DNA of 64,000 nucleotides from Chryseobacterium koreense CCUG 49689 (lineage in GTDB: Bacteria; Bacteroidota; Bacteroidia; Flavobacteriales; Weeksellaceae), in NCBI RefSeq assembly GCF_001045435.1, contig NZ_LFNG01000010.1, positions 1 to 64,000 of the forward strand, written 5' to 3'. Of this stretch, positions 36,863 through 45,892 are shown one piece after another. The position numbers and the translations under genes were made by a program. The notes under the pieces were generated by a model that was not told the DNA's origin, searched no databases, and worked only from the letters and a program-made list of their open reading frames with translations. The first letter of the stretch is position 1. Every line of letters starts with the position of its first letter.

Positions 36863-36896
36863 AAAAGACTTCAATCAAAATAGGAAGTCTTTTTTT
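36863..36896 (+). terminator. Rho-independent terminator ending the polysaccharide locus
   Basis: A perfect 10-bp stem (36863-36872 with 36884-36893) encloses an 11-base loop and continues into a T tract. Confidence 0.88.
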
Positions 36897-36901
36897 ATTC
36901 T

Positions 36902-36909
36902 TAAATTTG
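36902..36909 (+). promoter_or_regulatory. -7 box (TAAATTTG) for rimO
   Basis: An exact TAnnTTTG match just after the terminator and 69 bases before the rimO start. No good -33 box is visible. Confidence 0.55.
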
Positions 36910-36939
36910 CACCCTTAAAAAATATGGGTTATTTGTCTT

Positions 36940-36978
36940 AACCTCAACCTCAACCTCAACCTTAACCTCAACCTCAAC
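36940..36978 (+). repeat. AACCTC hexanucleotide tandem repeat touching the rimO start codon
   Basis: Six hexamer units (36940-36975; the fourth is AACCTT) plus AAC run directly into the ATG at 36979. The tract is in the expected 5' untranslated region. The unit count could vary between strains by slippage. A similar heptamer tract is found at 52089-52113. Confidence 0.9.
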
Positions 36979-38280
36979 ATGCGCACAAAATCCACCGGAA
37001 GAAAAAAAATAAACATCGTCACTTTGGGATGCTCCAAAAATGTAGTCGATTCAGAAGTATTGATGGGACAATTGAAAGCCAACGGCAAAGAAGTCGTGCA
37101 CGAAGAACGTGGCGACGTAGTGGTGATCAATACCTGCGGATTTATCGACAACGCAAAACAGGAGAGTATTGATACGATTCTGGATTTTGTGGAAGCAAAA
37201 AATCGTGGCGAAGTGGAAAAAGTCTTCGTCACCGGATGTCTATCCGAAAGATATAAACCAGATTTGGAAAGGGAAATCCCAGATGTGGACCAATATTTCG
37301 GAACACGGGATTTGCCGCTTTTATTGAAGCAGCTCGGTGCCGATTACAAACACGAGTTGGTGGGAGAAAGATTGACAACGACTCCGCGACATTATGCCTA
37401 TTTGAAAATCTCGGAAGGTTGTGACCGGCCTTGTTCTTTTTGCGCAATTCCTTTAATGAGGGGAAAGAACATTTCGGTTCCCATTGAAAATCTTGTGATT
37501 GAAGCCCAGAAATTGGCGAAAACAGGAGTGAAAGAACTGATTCTGATCGCTCAAGATTTGACTTATTACGGACTGGATCTCTACAAAAAGAGAGCACTTG
37601 CCGATTTGCTGAGGGAGTTGGTGAAAGTGGACGGAATCGAATGGATCCGATTGCATTATGCTTTCCCGACCGGTTTCCCGGAAGATGTCCTGGAAATCAT
37701 TAAGAACGAAAAGAAAGTCTGCAACTACATTGATATTCCATTGCAGCACATCAATTCTGATATCTTAAAGGCGATGAAACGTGGGACTTCGCATGAAAAA
37801 ACCAATGCGCTTCTCAATAAGTTTCGGGAAAAAGTTCCGGACATGGCGATCAGAACAACTCTGATCTGTGGTTTTCCGGGCGAATCTGAAGAGGATTTCC
37901 GGGAAATGAAGGACTGGGTCCGCGAGCAGAGATTTGACAGATTGGGCTGTTTCACCTATTCCCATGAAGAAAACACCACCGCCTATGAATTGCAAGACGA
38001 TGTTCCGCAAGAAGTAAAGGAAAGAAGGGTAGAGGAAATCATGGAATTGCAGTCGCAGATTTCCTGGGAGAAAAACCAAGAAAAGATCGGCAAGGTTTTC
38101 CGCTGCATCTTCGACCGAAAAGAGGGGAACTATTTTGTCGGCAGAACAGAATTTGATTCGCCGGATGTGGATAACACCGTTTTGGTTTCTGCTGAAAACA
38201 CCTATGTTTCTGTGGGAGATTTCGCTGATGTGAGAATTACTTCTGCTGAAGAATTTGATTTGTACGGAGAATTGGTTTAG
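36979..38280 (+). CDS. rimO: Ribosomal protein S12 methylthiotransferase
   Basis: The product has 433 residues. The UPF0004 domain starts INIVTLGCSKNVVDSE. The radical SAM cluster is in CDRPCSFC (about residues 148-155), and VRITSAEEFDLYGEL closes the C-terminal TRAM domain. It methylthiolates an aspartate of ribosomal protein S12. It stands alone between the polysaccharide locus and an rlpA-like gene, with its own promoter box and terminator. The start codon is preceded by a hexanucleotide repeat rather than a ribosome binding site. Confidence 0.95.
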   Translation: MRTKSTGRKKINIVTLGCSKNVVDSEVLMGQLKANGKEVVHEERGDVVVINTCGFIDNAKQESIDTILDFVEAKNRGEVEKVFVTGCLSERYKPDLEREIPDVDQYFGTRDLPLLLKQLGADYKHELVGERLTTTPRHYAYLKISEGCDRPCSFCAIPLMRGKNISVPIENLVIEAQKLAKTGVKELILIAQDLTYYGLDLYKKRALADLLRELVKVDGIEWIRLHYAFPTGFPEDVLEIIKNEKKVCNYIDIPLQHINSDILKAMKRGTSHEKTNALLNKFREKVPDMAIRTTLICGFPGESEEDFREMKDWVREQRFDRLGCFTYSHEENTTAYELQDDVPQEVKERRVEEIMELQSQISWEKNQEKIGKVFRCIFDRKEGNYFVGRTEFDSPDVDNTVLVSAENTYVSVGDFADVRITSAEEFDLYGELV

Positions 38281-38335
38281 CAAATTTTCAAAATTCGGCT
38301 TTATTTTTATTGAAATTCTATTTCTAAACACCATA

Positions 38336-38363
38336 AAAACCTTCAAGATTTTTGAAGGTTTTA
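38336..38363 (+). terminator. Rho-independent terminator after rimO
   Basis: A perfect 11-bp stem (38336-38346 with 38352-38362), 5-base loop, A-rich 5' arm and T-rich 3' arm. Confidence 0.8.
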
Positions 38364-38564
38364 TTATTTGGTTATGTTTTGATATTCAGCGAATTAAGTT
38401 TGATTATAGAGCGATACTATGCAATATTTAGTTAAAATCATTAACGTTTACAACTGGTTTTTAACACTTTTTAACAAGCCTTGTGAATTCCCATGAATAA
38501 AGGAACGAGAATGATTGTTAACAAAATTTTAAGAATTCGTTAAGAGACTTTAACTGATGAACTG

Positions 38565-38593
38565 TTGCAGGTTTTAATTTCAGGATAAATTTG
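38565..38593 (+). promoter_or_regulatory. Promoter of the rlpA-like gene
   Basis: TTG at 38565-38567, an 18-base spacer, then TAAATTTG at 38586-38593, 29 bases before the ATG. The rest of the 38281-38622 gap is A+T-rich, with nothing else seen but the rimO terminator. Confidence 0.65.
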
Positions 38594-38622
38594 CAGAGTC
38601 AAAACCAATAAAATAATTCAAA

Positions 38623-39000
38623 ATGGTGAAAAGAGTAACTCTCGTAATCATAATGATGATTTCAACACTTGGTTTATTCTCTTTCAAGAATAATGCCACA
38701 GATGCCAAAAAAACAAGTTTTGCATCGTACTACCACGATAAGTTTAATGGTAGAAAAACAGCAAGCGGAGAGATTTTCAGTAACTCGAAACTTACCGCGG
38801 CCCACCGAACGCTTCCATTTGGTACTGAGATCAAAGTGACCAACTTGAGAAACGGAAAAAGTGTAATAGTAGAAATAAATGACCGAGGTCCTTTCCATTC
38901 TTCCAGAGCACTAGACCTTTCGAAAGCAGCGTTCAATTCAATTGGAAACCACGTCCGTGGAGTAATGCCGGTTGAGTATGAAATTGTCGAAATCGATTAA
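38623..39000 (+). CDS. RlpA-like septal ring lytic transglycosylase family protein
   Basis: The product has 125 residues. A signal peptide (VTLVIIMMISTLGLFSF) precedes a single double-psi beta-barrel domain: SFASYYHDKFNGRKTASGE, LTAAHRTLPFGTEIKVTN and VEINDRGPF are the hallmark segments. No SPOR domain is present. It is predicted to act on, or bind, peptidoglycan in the periplasm. It is a single-gene unit with promoter and terminator. Confidence 0.88.
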   Translation: MVKRVTLVIIMMISTLGLFSFKNNATDAKKTSFASYYHDKFNGRKTASGEIFSNSKLTAAHRTLPFGTEIKVTNLRNGKSVIVEINDRGPFHSSRALDLSKAAFNSIGNHVRGVMPVEYEIVEID

Positions 39001-39020
39001 CTTTTACGAACTTAAATGAC

Positions 39021-39049
39021 AAAGCCGATTCTTTTGAGTCGGCTTTTTT
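39021..39049 (+). terminator. Terminator between convergent genes
   Basis: An 11-bp stem (39021-39031 with 39036-39046, one G-T pair), TTTT loop, followed by T. It may also serve the convergent DUF3109 gene. Confidence 0.8.
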
Positions 39050-39072
39050 ATTATTGGTTGGTTTTTACTTTC

Positions 39073-39657
39073 TTAGGAACCAAACTCTTTTTTCCATTCC
39101 TCGGCGGCATTGCACAAATCGTTGTAGAATTCTTCGCCGTATTTGCGGATTAGTGGTGTTTTCAGGAATTTATAGACCGGAACTTCCAATTCTTTTCCCA
39201 GGGCACAAGCATCGCTGCAAATGGACCATTCGTGGTAATTCAATGCAGTGAATGTGGAGTATTCATTGACCCTGATCGGGTAGAGATGGCAGGAAATAGG
39301 TTTTTGCCAATCCACTGCGCCGTCTTCGTATGCTTTTTCAATACCGCATTTGGTAATTCCTTTTTCATCGAAAACTACATAGGCGCACTCATTTCCGTTA
39401 ACCATGGGAGTCACATAATCACCATCGAGCGGATCAGTCGTCCATGTTCCCTGTTCTTCAATGGCTTTCACGCCTTCTGGTCTAAGATAAGGTTTCACTT
39501 TATCGAAAATCTGATCGAGGATTTCAGTTTCCGATTTGTCCAAAGGAGCACCCACGTCACCTTCCACGCAACACGCTCCTTTGCATTTGCTGAGGTTGCA
39601 CACGAACTCTTCTGAAAAAATATCTTCTGAAATTAATTTATTATCAAGTTGAATCAT
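39073..39657 (-). CDS. DUF3109 family protein
   Basis: The product has 194 residues. It is cysteine-rich in the pattern CKGACCVEGD, a single Cys in NGNECAYV, KCGIEKA, ISCHLYPI and CSDACALG, as in DUF3109, which is related to YkgJ-type Zn/Fe-chelating proteins. The function is unknown; probable metal binding. It is followed on the same strand by the DUF6427 gene upstream of it (19 bases apart), suggesting co-transcription. Confidence 0.85.
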   Translation of the reverse strand: MIQLDNKLISEDIFSEEFVCNLSKCKGACCVEGDVGAPLDKSETEILDQIFDKVKPYLRPEGVKAIEEQGTWTTDPLDGDYVTPMVNGNECAYVVFDEKGITKCGIEKAYEDGAVDWQKPISCHLYPIRVNEYSTFTALNYHEWSICSDACALGKELEVPVYKFLKTPLIRKYGEEFYNDLCNAAEEWKKEFGS

Positions 39658-39676
39658 CGTCTTTTAAAATTTAAAG

Positions 39677-40573
39677 TTAGAAATAATTGTTGAGCTTAAA
39701 AATCACCAGAATAAAAATAATTACCCAAAGTCCCAATTCACGCATCCAGTATTTTGGCAAGAATCTCAACATGCGGCTTAAAATAATGGAAGCTGGAAGT
39801 GCCAATAAAAGCAGGTATTCATAGTGGTACCCCATGTATAAAACAATCGTGGTCAGTTGTGCCACAGCGAAGACCAAAAGAAATGAGTATTTGAACCTGC
39901 TGACCGGGCTTTTCAGATTAAAATGGTTGAAATGGTCCACCACTGCATAGATAATCATCAAAGCAATGGGTGAAAGCCAAATAAGCTTAGAGAAATCTTT
40001 GGTCGGTTTGAAGCCGCTGAAAGGAAAATAGGCCGGGTTCCACGAGTTTAACCCCATAAAATAGGCGACTGAAAAGTAGGAGCTTGCAATAAGGAGCATC
40101 CCAAAAACCAGTCTGAAAAAATGCAGTCCGATCCGGTCCGAAGTTCCGATAATATGCAAAATCACAAAAATTACCATCGGCCAGGTTGTCGGAAGGAAAA
40201 TGAAATTGATCGCTAGGAATGCACCCACCAATAAATAAGCATTTTTGCGGACAGCCATTTCGGTGTTCGTCAAAAGCAAAAGAATAATCGAGTTGGTAAA
40301 AAGTGCCACAGAAATCCCAATATCCAGATCTCCCGGATAAAACGAGAAAACAAAAGCTGTATATAGAAAAAGTGGGAGATGGCTTTGGTGATTCAGCGCA
40401 ATCGCATTAAAACAAAAATATCCCAATGCAATCCCCGCAAAAGTAATCACGGCGGAAATAAAATATAATGTATTGAAGTTCAGTATATTGAAGCTGATTA
40501 CAATCAAAAGTAGGATGCCAATGTAAACAGGAACCGAAAAAATATTGCTTTCCTTTGAAAGTAATCGGAACAT
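39677..40573 (-). CDS. DUF6427 family integral membrane protein
   Basis: The product has 298 residues, almost entirely hydrophobic, with about 9-10 helices (starting FSVPVYIGILLLIVISFNI). It matches the flavobacterial family DUF6427 as I remember it. The function is unknown. It is encoded divergently from the small DUF6341 gene, a pairing I recall as conserved in Flavobacteriia. Confidence 0.75.
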   Translation of the reverse strand: MFRLLSKESNIFSVPVYIGILLLIVISFNILNFNTLYFISAVITFAGIALGYFCFNAIALNHQSHLPLFLYTAFVFSFYPGDLDIGISVALFTNSIILLLLTNTEMAVRKNAYLLVGAFLAINFIFLPTTWPMVIFVILHIIGTSDRIGLHFFRLVFGMLLIASSYFSVAYFMGLNSWNPAYFPFSGFKPTKDFSKLIWLSPIALMIIYAVVDHFNHFNLKSPVSRFKYSFLLVFAVAQLTTIVLYMGYHYEYLLLLALPASIILSRMLRFLPKYWMRELGLWVIIFILVIFKLNNYF

Positions 40574-40579
40574 TTTTTA

Positions 40580-40587
40580 TAAATTTG
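40580..40587 (+). promoter_or_regulatory. -7 box (TAAATTTG) of the DUF6341 gene
   Basis: An exact consensus match 28 bases before the ATG, with a TTTG about 22 bases upstream. It lies in the 42-base divergent space. Confidence 0.55.
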
Positions 40588-40615
40588 TGCAAAGTTAATT
40601 TAAAAAACGAAAATA

Positions 40616-40849
40616 ATGACGTCGATCTGGCTATTATTGAGCGACCTGTTTAAATGGTCTTTTGGGTTTTTCGATTTTGCGGGGAACATTTTAAACTGGA
40701 TTCTGTTCATCGCAGCCTGCGTGCTGTTTGTTTACTGGTGTTATGTTTTGGTGTCCACGCTGGGTGGCGACAAAGACAAAACCTATTATTCGCCAACGGA
40801 GGGGAAGCACCCGTATTACGACCCAAAAATTATGAAAAAAGGAGAATAA
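40616..40849 (+). CDS. DUF6341 family small membrane protein
   Basis: The product has 77 residues. One or two hydrophobic segments (NILNWILFIAACVLFVYW is the clearest) are followed by a short cytoplasmic tail rich in Tyr, Pro and Lys (YYSPTEGKHPYYDP). It matches the small flavobacterial DUF6341 family by appearance and by its position beside DUF6427. The function is unknown. Confidence 0.75.
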   Translation: MTSIWLLLSDLFKWSFGFFDFAGNILNWILFIAACVLFVYWCYVLVSTLGGDKDKTYYSPTEGKHPYYDPKIMKKGE

Positions 40850-40874
40850 ATAATTGATACCTATATTTATTATA

Positions 40875-40908
40875 AAAATCCCGAAACGGCTGAAGTTTCG
40901 GGATTTTG
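40875..40908. terminator. Strong (possibly bidirectional) terminator
   Basis: A perfect 13-bp stem (40875-40887 with 40895-40907) with a 7-base loop and A/T flanks. It lies between the DUF6341 gene and the convergent universal stress gene, so it can serve both strands. Confidence 0.85.
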
Positions 40909-41055
40909 TATGTTTTTATTTAATGGCTTTTCTAAGCTTAATTTAGTCAATCTTCCTGTCTGAAATTTCTTTTTTTTCCTTTCCAAAAACTTACCGGTCG
41001 GCAGAAAGGGTTAGTAAAATAAGGCAGATTTCTGAAGCTTAATCTGCAAACTGTG

Positions 41056-41490
41056 CTAGAAAATCGGAATTACCAGTACCGGAATTGGGGATCTTTTGGT
41101 CAATTCCTTGGTCAGACTTCCCACGAAAACATCATACATATTGCTTCTTCCGTGCGAACCCATCACGATGTAACCGGCATTTTTCGTCTTGGCGTATTCC
41201 AGGATAATGTCGCTTGCCACTCCCTGTTTCAGGATGTGTTCGCAATCCACACCATGTGCGATGATTTTTTGTTCCGTGCTGTTCAAACGAAGAAGTTCTT
41301 CCTTGATTTCGTTTTGTTCCACTTCCGGAAAATACTGGAAACCCATATCACCGATTGCAAAACCGATATCGGCTGGAGCCACGTGAATCAGGCAGATTTT
41401 CCCATTGGTTTCCTTGGCAAATTTCAAAGCACCTTCAACTAGTTTGTCTGTGGCGTCTGAAAAATCTATTGGCAAAATAATATTGAGCAT
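41056..41490 (-). CDS. Universal stress protein (UspA family)
   Basis: The product has 144 residues. The N terminus NIILPIDFSDATDKLVEGAL and the C-terminal ATP-binding motif GSHGRSNMYDVFVGSLTK (G-x2-G-x9-G-S) place it in the ATP-binding class of UspA proteins. It is cytoplasmic, usually induced under stress or growth arrest. It is a single gene. Confidence 0.9.
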   Translation of the reverse strand: MLNIILPIDFSDATDKLVEGALKFAKETNGKICLIHVAPADIGFAIGDMGFQYFPEVEQNEIKEELLRLNSTEQKIIAHGVDCEHILKQGVASDIILEYAKTKNAGYIVMGSHGRSNMYDVFVGSLTKELTKRSPIPVLVIPIF

Positions 41491-41551
41491 GACCTTAATT
41501 TTTGTTGTTTAAAGTTACAAATATTTTGGGATATGAGGAAATATTTGCAGA

Positions 41552-42160
41552 TTACTGAATCCTTAAATCCAAAACTTTTTGGTCCTCCAAATAAGCTTCC
41601 AAGATGTCGTTTTCTGAAATTTTTCCCACGCCTTTCGGAGTTCCGGTGAAAATCAAGTCGCCTGTTCTCAAGGTAAAATACTGTGAAACGAAAGCTATGA
41701 TATTTTCCGGTCGAAAGAGCATCAACGAGGTGTTTCCCTCCTGGACTTTCTCTTTATTTTTAATTAAGGAGAAGTTGAGGTTTTGCAGGTCAAAATCTTC
41801 TTTTTTGAAGAATTCTGAAATCACGGCGGAGCCATCGAACCCTTTTGCCAGTTCCCACGGAAGTCCCTTTTCTTTCAACTTCGACTGCAAATCTCTAGCG
41901 GTGAAATCAATTCCCAAACCGATTTCGTCAAAGTGTTTTCCGGCATTTTCTTCCCGGATGTATTTTCCGCCTTTTGAAATCTTTAAGACTACCTCCAATT
42001 CGTAGTGGATGTCGTCAGAAAATTCAGGAATATAAAAATCGGAACCCTTCTTCAAAACTGCGGTGTCTGGTTTCATGAAGATCACGGGATTATCAGGAAC
42101 TTCGTTTCCGAGTTCTTTGGCGTGTTCGGCGTAGTTGCGGCCGATGCAGATGATTTTCAT
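41552..42160 (-). CDS. Fumarylacetoacetate hydrolase family protein
   Basis: The product has 202 residues. MKIICIGRNYAEHAKELGNEVP and NPVIFMKP start it; HYELEVVLKISK provides the metal-binding Glu residues; DFTARDLQ and FTGTPKGVG are typical. The short single-domain form resembles FAHD1-type acylpyruvases/oxaloacetate decarboxylases. The precise substrate cannot be told. Confidence 0.88.
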   Translation of the reverse strand: MKIICIGRNYAEHAKELGNEVPDNPVIFMKPDTAVLKKGSDFYIPEFSDDIHYELEVVLKISKGGKYIREENAGKHFDEIGLGIDFTARDLQSKLKEKGLPWELAKGFDGSAVISEFFKKEDFDLQNLNFSLIKNKEKVQEGNTSLMLFRPENIIAFVSQYFTLRTGDLIFTGTPKGVGKISENDILEAYLEDQKVLDLRIQ

Positions 42161-42264
42161 TTTTCTTTAATGTAATAATTTGTCAATGTAACAATATGGC
42201 AATTTGTTGAAATGTTGCGGAAGCAAATTAAAATCTGCGACTATTTGGACCAGTTGCAACTACG

Positions 42265-43029
42265 TTAGAATTTGCTTCTCAGTTGAATTCCCGTCAAAAC
42301 CTTCTTGGTATAAAGCGGAAATTCCGCAGCCTGAATCCAGCCGTAATATCCCAAATCTTTTTGGAAGACCTCTTTTACCCTTTGTCCCTTGTATTTTCCA
42401 AAAGTGAAGGTTTCCATGCCATCTGCATCAAAACCAATGAAGCCTGCCAAATCCGCGAATTTATTCTGGTGCGAAATCTCACTCAATCCTGCGATTTCAT
42501 TTGGTAGATCTTCATAATGAGCTACTTGTGCGTCCAAAACTTCAAAGGTAGCCATCACGTCTGCTTCTGCGGAATGGGCGTTCTCCAAATCTTTTCCGCA
42601 ATAAAAGCGATAGGCTGCACTGAGGTTTCTAGGTTCCATTTTGTGGAAAATCGTCTGTGCATCGACCAGTTTGAATTTAGTCAAATCAAAATCAATTCCC
42701 GCACGCAAAAGTTCTTCCGCCAAAAGTGGGACGTCAAAACGGTTGGAATTGAATCCGCCTAAATCCGTTCCGGAAATCAACTCCATGATTTTCGGTGCTA
42801 TTTCCTTGAACTTCGGTGCATCTTTCACATCCTCGTCATAGATTCCGTGGATGGCGCTCGCTTCCTGGGGAATAGGCATTTCGGGATTCACGAGCCAGGT
42901 TTTGCTTTCACGCGACGCATCTGGATTTACTTTTAAGATGCAGATTTCCACGATCCGGTCTTTGCCCACATTGATCCCGGTAGTTTCCAAATCGAAGATG
43001 CAGAGCGGTTTATATAGTTTTAGATTCAT
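42265..43029 (-). CDS. 3'-5' exonuclease, DnaQ/epsilon family
   Basis: The product has 254 residues. ExoI is FDLETTG (D13, E15), ExoII lies around LGGFNSNRFDVPLL, and ExoIII is HSAEADVMATFEVL (His and Asp), so all catalytic residues of a DEDDh exonuclease are present. The C-terminal 60 residues (FTFGKYKGQRVKEVF) form a small extra domain common in Bacteroidota members. It may act in DNA repair or proofreading. It follows pssA by 49 bases on the same strand. Confidence 0.9.
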   Translation of the reverse strand: MNLKLYKPLCIFDLETTGINVGKDRIVEICILKVNPDASRESKTWLVNPEMPIPQEASAIHGIYDEDVKDAPKFKEIAPKIMELISGTDLGGFNSNRFDVPLLAEELLRAGIDFDLTKFKLVDAQTIFHKMEPRNLSAAYRFYCGKDLENAHSAEADVMATFEVLDAQVAHYEDLPNEIAGLSEISHQNKFADLAGFIGFDADGMETFTFGKYKGQRVKEVFQKDLGYYGWIQAAEFPLYTKKVLTGIQLRSKF

Positions 43030-43078
43030 AATCAGATTTAAAGTTGCTGGAACGAGCGATTGTGCTGTGCGAATTTTG

Positions 43079-43792
43079 CTAAATCAATTGTTTCTGAAAA
43101 ATCAGCGATATTAAAATATAATACATGATGGCCAGCGGGATTCCAGCGATTCCAAAGAAGCTCAAAAGCAGTACGATGCCGATTACCAAAGCAATTTTCG
43201 GATGGTTGTCTTCCAATTTCATGGACTTGAACTTCATGGAGATCATCTTTATCGGGGAAATGAGTAACCAAGATAAAAGGATGGTGAGAATGAGTAAAAA
43301 TCCGGGACTTTCAAACAAAATGGAAAAACTTTTATGCTCTAAATATGCATAATACAATCCAAACATTAAAATGGTATTCGAAGGGGTATTCAGTCCTTTA
43401 AAATAGTATTTCTGTTCTTCGTCTAAATTAAAAATCGCCAACCTCAGACAGGAAAAAAGAGTGATGAACAATCCCAGATATTTAAGTTCAAAAGGCAGGT
43501 TGATCCCTAAAAGTTCGCTTCCGAAAGGTTCGAGCGCCTTAAACATGGCGATTCCTGGAAGCAGACCGAAACTTACCATATCGGCAAGGGAATCCAGCTG
43601 CACGCCAAGTTCGGAATTGGATTTCATCGCTCGTGCTACAAATCCGTCAAAAAAGTCCAAGATGAGGGAAAGGATGATGCAAATCGCGGTCACTTGATAA
43701 TCACCGTGAATCAAGTGGATGACACCAATACTTCCCGAAAAAAGATTCGCCAGGGTAAAGGCGTTTGCCAAATTGTTCTTCATGAAGTTCAT
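43079..43792 (-). CDS. pssA: CDP-diacylglycerol-serine O-phosphatidyltransferase
   Basis: The product has 237 residues and is a multi-helix membrane protein. The CDP-alcohol phosphatidyltransferase motif is complete: D49, G50, A53, R54, G63, D67 and D71. It makes phosphatidylserine, the precursor of phosphatidylethanolamine, in the inner membrane. A second ATG three codons in (MKNNLANAF) may be the real start. Confidence 0.88.
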   Translation of the reverse strand: MNFMKNNLANAFTLANLFSGSIGVIHLIHGDYQVTAICIILSLILDFFDGFVARAMKSNSELGVQLDSLADMVSFGLLPGIAMFKALEPFGSELLGINLPFELKYLGLFITLFSCLRLAIFNLDEEQKYYFKGLNTPSNTILMFGLYYAYLEHKSFSILFESPGFLLILTILLSWLLISPIKMISMKFKSMKLEDNHPKIALVIGIVLLLSFFGIAGIPLAIMYYILISLIFQKQLI

Positions 43793-43935
43793 GAAGGCAA
43801 AAGTAGTGATTTTTTAATTGCTATCGGTTTTCAGAAGTGGGCATTCAGCGATGAACGAGGTGGTAAATCAGCAATTATTCAAACAATTGTAACCTGCGCT
43901 AAATGCATCAATACGAACGAAATGTGAAAATAATG

Positions 43936-43943
43936 TAAATTTG
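43936..43943 (+). promoter_or_regulatory. -7 box (TAAATTTG) of the LtaS-like gene
   Basis: An exact match 26 bases before the ATG at 43970. No clear -33 box. Confidence 0.55.
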
Positions 43944-43969
43944 CAAAATTATTTTTTGAAAAAATATTA

Positions 43970-45892
43970 ATGAAGGATATCAGATTACAGGAAATTGCCA
44001 CACTCGCTTACCGGATTTTTTTGGCGTTCTTTTTTTACCAGATTGTGCGTTTTTTATTTTGGTTCTTTAATAAGGATTTGATAAAAATCGATTCGGTTTC
44101 AGATTATTTCAGTTTGGCATATCACGGAACGGCATTTGATTCCACCGGAATTCTTTATGTAAATGCATTATTTATTTTGCTAAGTTTGGTGCCGATTGTC
44201 ATCAACACGAAAAAATATTACCAAAAGTTTCTCTTCTGGGTGTATTTCGTGATGAACGGAATCGCATACGGGATGAATTTTGGCGATTTTGTGTATTACA
44301 AATTTTCGCAGGCTCGGCTGACCACCGCTGCGCTGCATGTCGCAAAGCATGAGAATAATTTAGGAAAAGTCTTTATCACTTCTGTTTTTGAGCATCCTTT
44401 CGTGATTTTTTGGTTCTTGGTTTTAATGTTTTTTTGGGCTTACCTTTATAAAAAAGTGAAGATCAACGAGATGAAACCCAAAAACAAGTGGATTTATTTC
44501 AGTTCTTCCATCGTTACTTTATGCATTACCGCAATTTTGGTGGTGGGTGGTATTCGTGGTGATTTCAAACATTCAACACGTCCGATCAATCTGGTGGATG
44601 CCAACAAATTTGTGAAAAATCCTACACAGGCCAATGTGGTTTTGAATAGTACATTCTCTTTTTTCAGAACCATTGACACCAATAATTTCGAGGAAGTTCA
44701 TTTTGTGGATGAGCAATTTATCCATGAAAACATTCATCCATACAAAATTTATCTAAGGGAAAATGTAGAGCCGAAACCAAATATTGTGATTTTCATTCTT
44801 GAAAGTTTCGCAAAAGAATATTCCGGTGCTTTCAATAAAAACACCAAAATTAAGGACTTCGTTTCCTATACTCCGTTTTTCGACAGTTTGGCGACCAAAA
44901 GTCTGATCGCGACCAACGCTTTTGCCAACGGAAGACAGTCGATTCACGGCATGAGTTCTGTTTTGGCGGGAATACCAAGTTTGACGGATGCCTTTACTGG
45001 TTCGCCTTATGCAAACCAGAAAATTCAGTCCATTGTTTCTGTGACCAACGAACTGGGTTACGACACTTCTTTTTTTCATGGCGCGCCGAATGGCTCGATG
45101 GGATTTTTAGGATTTGGAAATATTTTGGGATTCCAACACTATTACGGAAAAACAGAATATAATAATGACGCAGATTTCGACGGGATGTGGGGAATTTGGG
45201 ACGAGCCTTTTTTCCAGTTTTTTGCCAAAACTTTAGACCGGAAAAAGTCACCCTTCATGGCGACGATGTTCTCTGTCTCCTCTCACCATCCCTTTAAAGT
45301 GCCTGAAAAATACAAAGGAAAATTCAAGAAAGGACCACTCGAAATCCACGAACCGGTTGGTTATACGGATTATTCATTGAAGAAATTCTTCGAAACAGCT
45401 GAGAAAATGCCGTGGTACAGCAATACGATTTTCGTTTTTGTGGCGGACCACACGAATCAAATAGCCTATCCCGAATACGAAAAAGCGATGAATCGTTTCG
45501 CGGTTCCAATTATGTTTTTTTCGCCAAACCCGAAATACAACCTGCATGGCGAAATCACCGAACCTGCACAGCAAATGGATATTTATCCCACATTGGCAGA
45601 TTTAATCGGATACAACAAACCCATCCGGAGTTGGGGCAGAAGTTTGGTTTCAGCAGACAAAAATTACATGGTGGTGAATTCGGATTCCATTCAGAATCAG
45701 TTTATCATCGGGAATTATATTTATCGTTTTGATGGCAAAGAGGTGACTGGGGTTTTCGATATTGCCGACAAAAATCTGGAGAAAAATATTTTAGGAAAAA
45801 TAAAAAGTCCTGAAATTGAAAAGGGAATTCTGCTCTGCAAAGCTTGGTATCAGGATTATATGAATCGGGTAATCAACAGGAAATTGGATTAA
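43970..45892 (+). CDS. LtaS-like membrane sulfatase-family protein
   Basis: The product has 640 residues. About five N-terminal helices (residues 10-210) are followed by a large outward-facing sulfatase/alkaline-phosphatase-fold domain. PNIVIFILESFAKEYSG (metal-binding Glu near 277), GRQSIHGMSSVLAG (probable nucleophile region near 320), FFHGAPNGSMGF and FVADHTNQIA (metal-binding Asp/His near 493) fit the LTA synthase family. Gram-negative Bacteroidota do not make classical lipoteichoic acid, so a phosphoglycerol or phosphoethanolamine transfer onto another envelope glycan or lipid is likely. Confidence 0.85.
   Translation: MKDIRLQEIATLAYRIFLAFFFYQIVRFLFWFFNKDLIKIDSVSDYFSLAYHGTAFDSTGILYVNALFILLSLVPIVINTKKYYQKFLFWVYFVMNGIAYGMNFGDFVYYKFSQARLTTAALHVAKHENNLGKVFITSVFEHPFVIFWFLVLMFFWAYLYKKVKINEMKPKNKWIYFSSSIVTLCITAILVVGGIRGDFKHSTRPINLVDANKFVKNPTQANVVLNSTFSFFRTIDTNNFEEVHFVDEQFIHENIHPYKIYLRENVEPKPNIVIFILESFAKEYSGAFNKNTKIKDFVSYTPFFDSLATKSLIATNAFANGRQSIHGMSSVLAGIPSLTDAFTGSPYANQKIQSIVSVTNELGYDTSFFHGAPNGSMGFLGFGNILGFQHYYGKTEYNNDADFDGMWGIWDEPFFQFFAKTLDRKKSPFMATMFSVSSHHPFKVPEKYKGKFKKGPLEIHEPVGYTDYSLKKFFETAEKMPWYSNTIFVFVADHTNQIAYPEYEKAMNRFAVPIMFFSPNPKYNLHGEITEPAQQMDIYPTLADLIGYNKPIRSWGRSLVSADKNYMVVNSDSIQNQFIIGNYIYRFDGKEVTGVFDIADKNLEKNILGKIKSPEIEKGILLCKAWYQDYMNRVINRKLD

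Noticed and set aside
36940-36978. CRISPR-like repeat
   Set aside because: The units are only 6 bases long with no spacers; it is a simple-sequence tract.
37765-38346. 193-codon antisense frame in rimO
   Set aside because: It lies opposite a well-conserved radical SAM enzyme and includes the rimO terminator; no domain.
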